DNA from: Bombyx mori
Lineage: Eukaryota > Arthropoda > Insecta > Lepidoptera > Bombycidae
Length of the DNA stretch: 64,000 nt
Assembly: GCF_030269925.1 (NCBI RefSeq)
Contig: NC_085125.1
Location: 620,001 to 684,000 of the forward strand
Direction: 5' to 3'
This document shows, one piece after another, positions 11,221-22,979 of the stretch (position 1 is the stretch's first letter; the number at the start of each line of letters is the position of its first letter). The translations under genes and the position numbers were made by a program. The notes below the pieces were generated by a model, which did not search any database, was not told the DNA's origin, and saw only the letters and a list, made by a program, of their open reading frames with translations.

Positions 11221-11890
11221 CATTCATTCTAACCAAAAAAAAGCTTTGTGCGATCAACAGCTGTCATGTACTTGGGGTGGGCTTGCATTGAGGGTTCGCA
11301 TGGATCGGTTCCACCATCCTAAATTTGTCGTAAAACTTCTAGAGTTACGCTTAAAGAAATGGGACAACCCACATGCTATGCTAATCTTCTTATGGTCTTT
11401 GAACTGGGCCTCATGATGGGTGGCGACATCGTTGTAAAATTTATAGGTTACGTCAACCGCTTAGCACTCAGGTGTGTCGTAAAAGGTGGTCACGCTGTGA
11501 TTCCCCGCAAGGTATCTCGTGGACAAGGCGAATCGTCCATCGTTTTGAGGGCTATGAATTCGTCATTGATTTTATGGGATTTTCAAGTTACAGAAATCAA
11601 AAGTTTTAAGTAGCCATTTGGTTTCAATAATATGTCTAGTCAGAAAGTTTGGCGGGGATATACGAAAGCATACCGGTGTGGTTTGATTTATCAAAGAATC
11701 TTAAGCTCGTGTTCAGATAGGGTTGCCGTACTCTAAAAATAATTCCGAGATTAATCAAAATGCACTTTCACAATTTTCCTCTTTACTGACGTTTCCAAAA
11801 AGTTTATCAAGTCCGATGTCAGTACCCTATTTTTAGACGTTTTTAACGAAATCTGTCCAAAAATTACTAAAACATTAGAAAAGTCATATC
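11221..11890. other. Unassigned intergenic sequence
   Basis: Short open frames only (for example 11359-11613, 84 aa) with no recognisable motif. Not called as a gene. Confidence 0.3.
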
Positions 11891-11892
11891 TG

Positions 11893-11985
11893 AAAGTGGG
11901 TGGCGGCATTTACGTTGTAGATGTCTATGATCTCCAGTAACCCCTTAACAATAGGTGGGCCGTGAACTCATTCACACATTTAAGC
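11893..11985 (+). repeat. Degraded Bm1-like SINE 3' end
   Basis: Recognisable as the gggtggcggcatttacgttg to ttaacaataggtgggccg block of family A, with several mutations. Confidence 0.65.
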
Positions 11986-11989
11986 ATTT

Positions 11990-13315
11990 TTTAAGAATAA
12001 CAAAATAACTACATAGGTAAATTAAAAAAAAATTAGACAAACACCAAATTTTAATCTATTAAAATACATCTACTAATCAAACATCACAAAACACATCCAC
12101 CAATATCATTAAATCTATTTTTTAAAGAGGCTTGTGTTGTTGCCATTACGACTCTCCTTGTTGTTACATTCACTACTCGGATTAAGCAGAAAAACTATTT
12201 TTCCTCGTCATAGTCTTCAGGGATATCAAGAAGTGAAATCATAAATGCTTAACATATAGGTACATGTAGTTTTAGAGCAAGTTCAAAATACTTATAGTCA
12301 ATATTGTTAAGAATGCTTCTAGATATTATATTCTCTCCAATCTAGTAACCCTACAGTGCGATATTACCTCCTTCTACGAAGCGTGCAATTATCTCGTTCT
12401 TTCGCCATTCCCGACAATTACTCTCTTCCCTCTGAGGGCCGAACTCAGCAAACAGGTTTTCAGCTTCAAAGTAATAGCTTGAGATGATTAACGCAAAAAA
12501 GCATTGAAATTAGACACCGATTTGGGGAACTCTTCTGATTGTAGATCTAAGTAAACGAAGCACGAATTCCACTCACAAAAAAATGCGCAACCAAATTCCT
12601 TTCATTATGAAAATCACCGTCTGCCTTGCAATATTATATACTGTGCATATTAATATTATATAACACTACTACTGGTATGTCTTTTCCTGTAGACAGGCGG
12701 ACAAGGTTATCGGAGCCCATTGCTATCAAACATGAAAGTCACCGATTTAAGGATCTTAAATCTCAATTACGTTTAGCATCTCGAATTCGGCTGCGTGGAC
12801 TATCTTGTGTCATGTAAGCAGTAAGATAAAAGGTAGACTGTATTATTTGCCAGGGCTCAAACTATCTCCGCACTGGATATCGATCAATTCGATTCACTGT
12901 TTTGTCCTTGAAAATGTAACAGATAGAAAAAGTTGCTGATTTTTATTATGGATGTACTGATTGAATATTTTTACATTATATTTGGAGATGAATTTCCCCT
13001 GAATATCTTGGCGATACTTCACTAGTGAAACTGTAATCCAAATCAACCGTAAATTATCTTAGCCTTGACAATATAAAAGACCCAGTAAAGGTCGACTTAA
13101 AACAAAACTTATTTCAACTTTTAGTATACTTAACTGCTTTGTGATAGAAATGAACATCATTTTTTGGGCCGGAGCCGAATCTCCTACGAGGCTCCCGCGC
13201 CTAGAGACCTCGCGTGGTATGTGGGACTTGACGATCCGCAAATGTTGGGAGCAGACCGCGGGCCCAAGTAATTTAGGGCCTCACCCACTAAGCAAAATGC
13301 TCGTCCATCTACCAT
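11990..13315. other. AT-rich intergenic sequence
   Basis: Nothing recognised apart from small AT-rich tracts. Confidence 0.35.
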
Positions 13316-13317
13316 CC

Positions 13318-13517
13318 CGTCGCTTGCGACGAGGGGCTCGACGAGTGAATTAACCCACAGACACAGCCCACTTAGTTTCTCGGCGGATTTTCTCAGTGGG
13401 TTGCGTTTCCGATCCGGTGGTAGATTCTGCGAAGCACTGCCCTTGCTAGGGTCAGTGTTAGCAACACTCCCGGTTTGAGCCCCGTGAGCTCACCTACACG
13501 TCAAGGAGAAGCTGAAA
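13318..13517 (+). repeat. Family B SINE-like repeat
   Basis: Plus-strand copy with cgcttgcgacgagg, the gtgggttgcgtttccgatcc block and gagctcacctacacg. The end is truncated before the usual A-tail. Confidence 0.8.
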
Positions 13518-13519
13518 TG

Positions 13520-14645
13520 TAGAGAAAAAACAATTTACTAATGCAACAAAAAAGACAGAATAGCAATACGCATCTTCTGTCCCAATTCAAAACACTTCAT
13601 ACATCTGCCATTAGCAACAAATGGCAAGCAAAATCGGAACCGGCCCACGTATTTACTTATTAACTAATTGGCTTAACAGTGGTTAGCGTCTTTGTCACAT
13701 ACGACGAAATCCAAAGTCACTGGTCAAGCATTACGCTTATCGTAGTTTAACGTTTTCAAATTTACCATTGTAAAATTAATGTCTCAATTATGCCAATACC
13801 CGACACCTACCAATTTAATTTATATTGCTACATCAGCATTTATATCTACATTATTAGGTGTTGCCACGCCACAGAATACGCTTCATAACAATTACATGAC
13901 ATAAAACTTCAAACAACTATTTGTTTGTATTTATGTACCGCAAACTTTATAATTGCGAACTGCTTCTAATTGCTAATTGCGGCTGTTGAAGTTCAACAGT
14001 TAATCCTTCGTGCACGGTAAGGAATTTTAATGTAGCGCTTGGTACTACAAAATTGAAGCCACGGAAACTTAGTCTAACTTTTATTCTTTTGAAATGTATA
14101 GAGGGATATTTACAATCGGATTCAGACACGTGCATTTAATAAAACCATTTAATAAAATGCGACGTTATAAAATAAATGGCAGTTCATTAACGTAGTAAAC
14201 TGGGGTAATATTCAGAAAATGTTATTGCCCATTTTTCAGTGAATCCGTTTACCGCCTTTTACGATACCCACGCGATGTGAGGAGGTGGTAGTACTCTAAG
14301 CTCCACAGCCAATTAATATAAATACAAGTAAATAAATTTGTTTTTTTAAGATCGGTTTTCATACACATCGACACACATTTGCTTTAGCAATGCTCTATAA
14401 TACAATTTACCTAGTCAGAGAATTAGGTTACCTTTGATGTAGCCGACGTTTCTCGATGATATCACGTCCTGTTTTAATGCTTGCCTCCAGCTAATAAATT
14501 TCGCAATGAACATGTATTTTGAGTTACTTTCGTGAACCATTTTTGGTCCGGATAGTTAGAATCGTCACACCATCATGTCGGGCTACGAAGAAGTTGTCAC
14601 TGTATTACCCACGAACATGTTCCATCTTCAGGGATTCTTTCTACT
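13520..14645. other. AT-rich intergenic sequence
   Basis: No gene or repeat recognised. Confidence 0.35.
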
Positions 14646-14647
14646 CT

Positions 14648-15055
14648 TTTCTTTCCTACCTATGCTGATAGCCTTGAGAGGCTGTTTCAGCTTACGCCTA
14701 ATGTGTAGGTGAGCTCACGGGGCTCAAACCGGAGTGTTGCCAGCACTGGTCCTGGCAAGAGCAGTGCTTCGCAGAATCTACCACAGGATCGGAAACGCGA
14801 TCCACTGAGAAGATCCGCCGAGAAACTCATTGGGCTGTGTCTATGGGATAAGTCGCTCGTCGAGCCCTTTAGGTTCGACGAGGACGGTGACCGGTGCTTG
14901 TCGTGCCTAAAAGCACCGTTAATGGATCGGGAGGATCCATAATGACGTGCTTTGGGCGACGTCGACTGTTTACCATTCGGTATACAGAATCGGGTATGAA
15001 CTTTCCAGCGGCCACGACAAGAGGGTTCTCATCTCGTGCCGCCTTCTCAAAGTGC
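14648..15055 (-). repeat. Family B repeat, long version
   Basis: Starts with the T-run/cctacctatgctgatagcc end and continues past the usual limit into an extra block (ctaaaagcaccgttaatgg ... ttctcatctcgtgccgcc) that also follows the copy at 27165-27600. The shared extension shows that the family B consensus is longer than most copies here. Confidence 0.75.
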
Positions 15056-15059
15056 GCTT

Positions 15060-15837
15060 TTCTACAAAGTAATCATGTGTCCATATATGAAGTAAAGCTC
15101 TGTAATCGAGACGTGGTCTTAGCTTTTGCATGGCTGGCTTAGTAGTCGCGTAACCGCCTAACGCTATGAACATTTCACACCAAAATAAAATTCCCTTCAT
15201 TAAATTAGCGCGAACCGAAACCGGGAATTGACCGGATAATGCAGAACACCGGACGGACGCATAATAAAAACTATTATTCAAGCACTATATTTTACGATTA
15301 CTGCATCGTAGTTTTTTTATGCTATCCCACCCTCCGACAAAATTAAGAAGCTCACATATTTTTATCAATATTAACTGGAAAGCTCACGCCACATTAACTC
15401 GGTTAATGGCGCTGTTAACTGCCTTCACGCTGGCGACCATCGACCGTTTAATGAAACACACAACATTTTGGAAAGCTCGTAAAATATCTCCAATCGAGTG
15501 TTGAGCTTTAGGTACTTAAAGATAATTTGTCCGATAACCTTAAATCGTTGAATAAACTAACAACAAAATTAATTATTATTCCAATAATATTATCGAATAT
15601 CGATTTTGTTTATATTATTGCTGAAATCGAGTTATACACAGACCACCCAACAAGCGTAGTGATGTACTGTACCACGGCTTAAATTTTATCGACAAATGTC
15701 ACTTGGTAAAATAAATACGATTTCAATCAGTATGTGTTAATTGGAACAAATCTTTCCGGCTATTAACTATTTAGTTTACTTAAAAATATGCCTAGTTTCT
15801 GAGACAAAGTGTAAGTGAAATAAATGTAATTTAATAG
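15060..15837. other. AT-rich intergenic sequence
   Basis: No gene recognised. A 61-codon frame at 15319-15504 has no identifiable motif. Confidence 0.3.
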
Positions 15838-15955
15838 AATTTATTTATTGCATAGATGAGTAAACGAGATCACCACACACGTAATGTTGAATGACATGGT
15901 AATTACCAGAGCCTATAACATCGCAACCTCAATGCCGCCACCCACTTTGAGACTG
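15838..15955 (-). repeat. Old Bm1-like SINE remnant
   Basis: Diverged from the other copies but keeps the ttattgcatagatgagt end and the ccgccacccactttgagac block. It abuts the left arm of the inverted-repeat structure. Confidence 0.6.
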
Positions 15956-16409
15956 AAATTCCTGAAATTGGAACCACCTATGATTAATACTTTAGCTGGT
16001 CTGGAATTGCATTTATATGTGATTTAACACTCTGAGAAATTTGATAAATTTATTTCAATGATCAATAGCAAATATAAAACTATATGATTGCTTGGACATT
16101 GCAGTTTTAAAAAGCTGCAATCATGCAATTTAAATCGATCCAAAATTTAAATTATTACCCTTAAAAGTGGTTTTTTAGTTGGAACATGGAACACACAACG
16201 AACACACATCACGTGATACAAATCAGATTTGTATCCCACCATACCAATTGGAACCAAAAAGTGCTTCACTGCACGCTCAAAGTGAAGGAGCGGTATAAAA
16301 TAGACTGCAGTATATTCATTTTGATTAGATTAGATATATTCATTGGATTTGAAAGGTGTCGTCTATCTTAAAATAAACTGGTAATGATTCAATTTTTTTA
16401 TACTTTTTT

Positions 16410-16512
16410 TTTGTTGCGTATATAGGCGGTTGAACTCACGGCCCACCTGATGTTATGTCGTTATCGAAGCCCATAGAGATTATAAACGGATCCTCAGGGT
16501 GGCGGCGACAAT
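16410..16512 (-). repeat. Bm1-like SINE fragment
   Basis: Diverged copy of the 3' part (gaactcacggcccacctgat ... gggtggcggcga), inside the spacer of the inverted repeat. Confidence 0.65.
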
Positions 16513-17069
16513 TGAGACAATTTACATCCACACGAATTTTTAAAAGACAAGCTGTTTTTTAAAACCACACCGAACGCCGAACGGAATAATTGATATTGAT
16601 TATAAGTTGCACTTAAATTTAATTTATTATTAAGTAATGTATTAAGCTAGTAAAACAGCAATAAAGGCTTATTATTATTATTATTATTATTACATCCACA
16701 CGAAATAATATATTCTCTTTAGTACACGTTATGGTGGGTAGAATACGAATGCAACAGAAATATGCTAACCGTCGGTATTTATACAATCATCTTGACCTAT
16801 TTTAATACAAACTGAGTAGGTAATATTAAACATTGTTCATCTTAATTATTCTGCTGATTATTTACGTACAATTATTATTTAATAATATCGAATTATGTAA
16901 CAAATAACATTAAGGCTTATTGCGCCGGAAGCTGTCAAGCGGAAGGCGCCAATAAAATATTTAAGTATAAAGAAAATATGAATGAACTATTTAGTTGATT
17001 ATGAAATTACTAATTATATTATAAGAATAATAAGTTCTATATATTTCCTAAGTTCGTAAATAATTTATT

Positions 17070-17272
17070 ATGTGAGGCCGGAAGTGTTGCTCGATAACAA
17101 GATCTACAACGTAAATGCCGTCACCTATCTTGAGATAATAGTTCTAAAGTCTCAGTTTTTACAGTAAAACAGCTGCCCCACCCTGCAAACCGAAACGCAT
17201 TACTGCTTCATGACAGAAATAGGCAGGGTGGTGATACCTACTACCTTCACAAGACGTCCTACCAGCAGTAAA
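17070..17272 (-). repeat. Bm1-like SINE fragment
   Basis: Diverged middle portion (ctacaacgtaaatgccg, gctgccccaccctgcaaacc, cctaccagcagta) inside the spacer of the inverted repeat. Confidence 0.75.
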
Positions 17273-18165
17273 TCCTCCACTGGATTGGCCAGCTCGCTCA
17301 TCTCTCGTTGCTAATGAGAAATAACGATAAACATCCCGTCACTAGCCGTTCGTCCAAAGCCGCGTAATATGCTAATGCATTCATCGGTATCCTATGATCC
17401 GTTTGTAATCTATCAGCTTTTAGTTATTACCGCGATTGACATTTTGAAGTTTTTTTATGGGCTTGTAAATTAATTGTGGACGCACATAATGAGACATTGT
17501 TGGTTTGTGCTTGAGATACTACACAAATATATTTTGTGTTGTAGTGTGTTTCAAACATTTTCGAAAATAGGCGGTCTGACGTTTGGGAAAGGTATTTAAA
17601 ATTTCAAGGCTAAACTAAAAAATTAGTTTTAAGGGTAATAATTTAAATTTGGGATTGATTTAAATTGCATGATTGCAGCTTTTTAAAACTACCCTGCAAT
17701 GTCCAGACAATTATATAGTTTTACATTTGCTATTGATCATTGAAATAAATTTATCAAATTTCTCCGAGTGTTAAATCACATATAAATGCAATTCCAGACC
17801 AGCTAAACTATTAATCATAGGTGTTTTTTAACTGTCAAGAAATTCGTGATCATATAATAGGAGCTCTCAAGAAGTAATCAATATCGTACTTTAATTACAA
17901 AGATAGATATGAACAAACGAAAACTGTAAAATTTTTGAAACGTCAGTAATCGAATATACAAACACAGGAGATTAAGCCGTAAAATTAGATTTAAGTATGT
18001 CATGAATGAATATTTAGGTACAATTGAAATCAGTGAATCTTATTTTTTTTCATTTTCCTTCCCGCCCCATTAGGTAATCTTGGATTTTCTACAACTAAAC
18101 ATCGATATAAATATACAAACTACCACGACAAGCATTACCAAAAAACGCGCGCGAATTACAGCAAA

Positions 18166-18234
18166 ATGGCCGCCCGGCTTTCGCTAAAAGAAAGAATTTA
18201 TCGGCGTCGTTTCATTACCATTTTTATGTTATTC
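18166..18234 (+). CDS. Candidate first coding exon, gene unknown
   Basis: An ATG in a good context (gcaaaatgg) opens 23 codons, beginning MAARLSLKERIYRRR and followed by a hydrophobic run (FITIFMLF). The exon would end at a strong donor, ttc|gtaagt, at 18235. If the donor is not used the frame stops after 35 codons. The 100 bases before the ATG have more CG dinucleotides than the surroundings. A basic start followed by a hydrophobic segment would fit the cytoplasmic tail and anchor of a type II membrane protein such as a Golgi enzyme. That is only a guess, and I found no second exon. It may be chance. Confidence 0.3.
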
Positions 18235-18239
18235 GTAAG

Positions 18240-19205
18240 TGTTTTGATATTTGAGACGGGCATGTGGAATTAACATTAATTTGTCAAATTTTATTTAAAG
18301 AATATTTCGTTCTTTTTTGAATTTATTATAATTTATTTGTAATCAACTGACTTGCATACCATAATTGCCAAGATACCTTAATTGACTAAACGTTTTTTTT
18401 TTCAAATCAAATCAAATAAAAAAAAAAAATTCAACATAAATGAAAGTACATACTTGTTGAACGTCAAAAAAACTACCGCCAATTCACAAAAACTAGCCGT
18501 CCTGAGAAGAATTGGCAAGAATCTCAGCGGGCATGTCTTTTTTTTTTTTAATATTCACTTTTACAATTAATTATTTCTTGATGAAAAAAGTAGTATAGAT
18601 CGTTTTCTGTAACCCTTGATTGATTGATATGCTCATGAGAATTGGTTTAGTTAAGACTTGAAAGCGTAAGAAATTGTTAATAGTGATTCTTTGTCAGTAC
18701 ACAAAATGACAAGTTTTTATTAATTCAGTGATAATTTTATTTAAACATTTTGTTGTTTGTGAATAAATAATGTTTTATTAGCTACCCTTCATCGACAGTG
18801 GCACCCAATCACGTCGTGGGCCATCAATAAAACCGTTTTTATTGTAAACTAAAAACCAAACGCAGTGTATGTAGAACTTTATTGGAGAAAACAAGTTCAC
18901 TTTGATTTTAGTGTCCTTTTCAAGTTCAATTTACGACTTATGTGAACTAAACGAGATGTATTCATAAAATGCTTTAGTGCTGAAGACCAGTGGCGCTATG
19001 AGCAAACACAATGAAGTTTTAACGTTTTGACTTTTCATTAAAATCAATATCATATTTTGGTGTAGCCTATTAAAATTTCATAAACAAATTTTATTGCGAC
19101 TAGACCTGTTAAGTTGGAACTGAGTACGGTATCTATGGTATATTTTTATTTATATATTTTTTGCATTTTATAGGCAAAGGGACTCGCTTCTTTACTTTAG
19201 GCTTT
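18240..19205. other. AT-rich sequence, no gene seen
   Basis: If the candidate exon at 18166-18234 is real this would be the start of its intron. Nothing else recognised. Confidence 0.3.
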
Positions 19206-19206
19206 A

Positions 19207-19316
19207 TTTTATTGCCCTATTAGGCAGACGAGCGTACGACTCACCTAATGGTGAGTGGCTACCGTCGCCTATGGACTTCAACAAAGCCAGGGGCATAGCC
19301 AAGCCGCTCCCTACCT
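19207..19316 (-). mobile_element. jockey-type LINE 3' tail
   Basis: Minus-strand tail of the LINE family (attgccctattaggcagacg ... gccaagccgctccctacc), about 110 bases. Confidence 0.75.
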
Positions 19317-19694
19317 TTTTTTTATAACTGCTATTAACAAAGCAGAGTTCGAACTCTACAGCTATCTTCAGCTATCCTCGCTCCATGAGGAATGGGCACC
19401 GTCACTCAATCTCAATGTGGGCAGTTACAATCATGTTGAGATGTCTAAGTCCATAGATGGGCCATGATCCGTTGATACATTTAAGGAATTAAATACTTAC
19501 AATAATTAATAAAGGGACAATGATTTGATACAAATTAATTTTAGCATGAAATACTTAAGATTTTTTTTAAAAATATGTATATTTTTTTGTATAAGTAAAT
19601 AAGTAATTTTGACATCACTTTTTACTATGGCTGCTCTGACAGATGTTAATTGATTCCGTCAGTGTCAAGAGTATAGAGAGAGACGAACGGGGCT

Positions 19695-19843
19695 GATACG
19701 TGAAGCAAAAACTTTGTATCCCATTTTACGAAAATTGCGTGGACGGAGGAATATGAAATTTTCCACACTTATAGAGAATGTAGTGTACAAACTTACAATT
19801 CCAATTAATTATAGTCGAATTTCGACTACTGCGGGACCTCCAG
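19695..19843 (+). mobile_element. Internally deleted Helitron-like element
   Basis: Begins with the gtgaagcaaaaactttgta end of the 2483-2902 element and jumps at about 19780 straight to the 3' part (agtgtacaaacttacaattc). It ends after the agtcgaatttcgact hairpin at ccag/t. About 275 internal bases are missing compared with the copy at 2483. The 5' end lacks the TC start. Confidence 0.6.
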
Positions 19844-19849
19844 TTATTT

Positions 19850-20370
19850 ATAGATCGGCGATAAGGATCCGTGAACATAATTCTGATTATCAATATGCAT
19901 AATAATAAAAAATCACTCGTTTATTAATTAATTTATCTACTGACTTAACTTGAATTTGCCTGCCATCGATACCGAAAGTATGTCTGTACGTACCAAATAT
20001 AGCTGTATTGTACTGTTTAAATGAACACAAAATGAAATACCTACAAAATTTACATTTTCCAACTTTCTTAATAATTAATTTTCTCAATAAGTTGTATTCC
20101 TAGTCATGAAAACATCTAGTCAGCTTGTTAGAGTTTTTTATAACTCAAATTAGGAACCAGCGTGTGATTTAATGTTATATTATATATTGTTAAATATATT
20201 ATAAAACACTGCATGGCTCACTCCACGTGCAAGTTGCATCCATAATTATAGCTCAGCTGTTGTACGCTCGCCTACAAAAGTAGCTGTTTATATTGTATTT
20301 ATATTTAGAATTGAGATTGTAGCATTTATATCCTACAATCTCAATTTTAAATAATTTAATTTATTCGTTA
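19850..20370. other. AT-rich intergenic sequence
   Basis: No gene or repeat recognised. Confidence 0.35.
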
Positions 20371-20374
20371 CTGG

Positions 20375-20582
20375 TGATATGACCTCTTGTGAGCCCGGAC
20401 GCGTAGGTACAACCACCCTGCCTATTTCTGCCGTGAAGCAGTAATGCATTCCGGTTTGAAGGGTGGGGCAACCGTTGTAACTATACTGAGACCTTAAAAC
20501 TTATATCTCTAGGTAGGTGACAGCATTTACGTTATAAATGTCTATGGGCTCCGGTAACCACTTAACACCAGACAATAAAAAA
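20375..20582 (+). repeat. Bm1-like SINE, 3' two thirds
   Basis: Starts actggtgatatgacctcttg and ends near ttaacaccagacaataaaaa. Slightly diverged. Confidence 0.85.
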
Positions 20583-20725
20583 AATATAAAAAAGGGTAAA
20601 AGTGCAACAGTGGAATAATCTTATCTTATATATATCTTTAAATGAGCAATTCTTGTATATATATATAATCTGAATCTCGGAAACGGCTCCAACGATTTTC
20701 ATAAAATTTAGTATACAGGGATTTC

Positions 20726-21179
20726 TTTTTTTCTTTTTTTTTATTGCTTAGATGTGTGGACGAGCTCACAGTCCACCTGGTGTTAAGTGGTTACTGGAGC
20801 CCATAGACATCTACAACGTAAATGCGTCACCCACTTTGAGATATAAGTTCTAAGGTCTCAAGTATAGTTGCAACGGCTACCCCAAACCTTCAAACCGAAA
20901 CGCATTACTGCTTCACGGCAGAAATAGGCAGGGCGGTGGTACCTACCCGTGCGGACTCACAAGAGGTCCTACCACCAGTGATTACGCAAATTATAATTTT
21001 GCGGGTTTGACTTTTATTACACGATGTTATTCCTTCACCGTGGAAGTCAATCGTGAACATTTGTTAAGTACGTATTTCATTAGAAAAATTAGTACCCGCC
21101 TGCGGGATTCGAACACCGGTGCATCGAAACAACGAATGCACCGGACGTTGTATCCTTTAGGCCACGACGACTTCAACTT
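20726..21179 (-). repeat. Bm1-like SINE, full length
   Basis: Complete copy on the minus strand. The tRNA-like head is at 21110-21179 (gtcgtggcctaaagg and B box gttcgaatccc). It is followed by the gttcacgattgacttccac block, the ggtggtaggacctcttgtg block and the A-tail at 20726. This copy and 23675-24117 define the whole unit at about 450 bases. Confidence 0.9.
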
Positions 21180-21775
21180 CGGGGACGATAAATCGATCTA
21201 GCTACGATTTATTTTCAGAAAATGTTGTTATATTCGTGTTATCAATAATCAAATCTTCCCGACATCTATTGGCGAATAATAATACTATTTTTCTTAATTG
21301 AGGGCAACTAACCGCTTTAAAGACACAACAAGATGACGTTATCAAAAATCATCTGGTTTTATGTTATATGCCATGATCCCAATTCTACACGATCATTTAA
21401 TTTTTTTAAATTGACTTATTCCACTTCTCTCGTTACTAGTACAGTGCGTGACCAGTACTTCGCGAATGAAGGCGCGTATGAGAAATACTTCAAGTTACCG
21501 CGTCGGAGATCGAACCTCGACCAGCGAGAACTATCAGCCCACGCGATCGCACGCGGACGACGCGCAACTGTGCCAATAGGGCTGACCAAAGCAAACGTTT
21601 ATATATTATGTATTTATGTTAATTGGACTCTTTTTTATTTAAAGCAACTTCATCAGTCGAACATTAAAACTAATATTCACTATGTATTTCTAAAACAGCT
21701 CGCGATATATGTTTTACTAATGAAAGACGGCGTTGTTTCGATGTGATTATATTGAAATATTACAATTTATACTAA
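21180..21775. other. Unassigned sequence with a 137-codon frame
   Basis: The frame at 21333-21746 has no family motif. Part of it (21480-21590) is GC-rich and contains, on the minus strand, a B-box-like ggttcgatctcc, so it may be an old tRNA-derived repeat rather than a gene. Confidence 0.3.
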
Positions 21776-21777
21776 TA

Positions 21778-21994
21778 CTAGCGACCCGCCCTGGCTTCGC
21801 TTCGGAAACTGTAATTTATTATTGATTTCCCCACTATTTAATTGATGTTATTATATATATAAACCTTCCTCTTCAATCACTCTATCTATTAAAAAAACCG
21901 CATCAAAATCCGTTGCGTAGTTTTAAAGATTTAAGCATACATAGGGACAGATATAGGGACAGAGAAAGCGACTTTGTTTTATACTATGTAGTGA
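21778..21994 (-). mobile_element. Helitron-like non-autonomous element
   Basis: On the minus strand it starts TCACTACATAGTATAAAAC (at 21994) after an A and ends ggcgggtcgCTAG (at 21778) before a T. The ends are the same as those of 53788-54025. No coding capacity. Confidence 0.65.
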
Positions 21995-21999
21995 TTATG

Positions 22000-22520
22000 A
22001 AGCTGAAGAGTTTGTTTGTTTACTTGAACGCGCTTATCTCAGAAACTACTGGTCTGATTTGAAACATTATTTCAGTGTTAGATAGCCCATTTATTGAGGA
22101 AGGCTATAGGCTATATAACATCACGCTAAGACCCATACGGAAGCACCAATAAAGAGTGTTTTAAAGTAATATCGCAGCAAAATAATGATCATGCGCATAA
22201 TATTGATGTACAAGGCGCCGGCCGGTCGGTGCGTGGCGGCACAGAATAAGAACAATAACAAGAAACACGCAAATCACTTCAAGATATGCTTTGAAAATTA
22301 TAGATTTTTCTGGATTTCTCCAGGATCCCATCATCAGATCTTGATAATTACAGGACCATTCGGGAAGTCTACCCTTTCGAACAAAAAACATAAAAAAGGA
22401 ATTATCAGAATCGGTTCAAGGTTCAAGCATTCTCGAGAAATCGGTGAACATACATAGATAAAAAATAGTGGTCGAATTGATAGCCTCCTCTTTTGAAGTC
22501 GGTTCAAAAGTGTGATTTTG
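22000..22520 (-). repeat. Interspersed repeat ending in ttgaagtcggtt
   Basis: The segment 22180-22515 contains atcagaatcggttcaagg and ends with cctcctcttttgaagtcggt, a terminus I recognise as common in moth introns. No intact coding frame. Confidence 0.4.
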
Positions 22521-22825
22521 GTACCTTAAATAGCTCCTTAACATCCTATTATTCAAAAATATTTACACTTTCTACGTAAATGAAGTCGCGGGTAAAACCT
22601 AGTTTATTAAATAAATTAATTTTTAGAACAACCGCGAGGAATGTGCGATGTTAATAATATTTTCAGAAGTCTACCCTGAAGTGTAAATGAGACGAGAACA
22701 TAAATCGGCAAATATTCACTTCTAATAATAATTGAGATAGTAAAAATTTATCATTAACAATCAATACACATTCCTCTGAGGAACTAATTGTAATGATTCT
22801 TACTACGGCCTTGTATCTACAGGCA

Positions 22826-22975
22826 ACACAGCATGTACGGCTGTAGAATGAACTCTCCTCAAGAAGAAGAATGTTTCCTGAGCGCCTCACTTACCTTTCT
22901 TACTCAACTTGATGAACAACAGTAGGTTTGAAGTCCCATCAGTGGCAATTTGGCTGTGCGCCAAGAATTGTTGAT
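22826..22975 (+). mobile_element. Very old jockey-type LINE 3' remnant
   Basis: Keeps the pattern of the LINE end (cggctgtagaatgaactctcc ... cctgagcgcc ... gttgatgtcca) with many changes. Confidence 0.4.
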
Positions 22976-22979
22976 GTCC

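Larger units (their letters stand above)
15975..17823. repeat. Long inverted-repeat (foldback) structure
   Basis: Two arms of about 206 and 211 bases (15975-16180 and 17613-17823) are inverted copies of each other. The outer ends read cacctatgattaata, and both arms contain a ctgcaatcatgcaatttaaa core. The 1.43 kb spacer holds two SINE fragments (16410-16512 and 17070-17272) and AT-rich sequence, but no transposase frame. It could be a foldback-type element or two MITEs that landed in opposite orientation. No target duplication is evident. Confidence 0.6.

Noticed and set aside
16660..16692. Tandem tta trinucleotide run
   Set aside because: A simple microsatellite, too short and common to report as a finding.
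21480..21590. Minus-strand B-box-like ggttcgatctcc
   Set aside because: No matching A box or cloverleaf, so not called a tRNA. At most an old tRNA-derived repeat.
21333..21746. 137-codon open frame
   Set aside because: No known motif, a mostly AT-driven composition and a probable repeat in its middle. Not supported as a gene.
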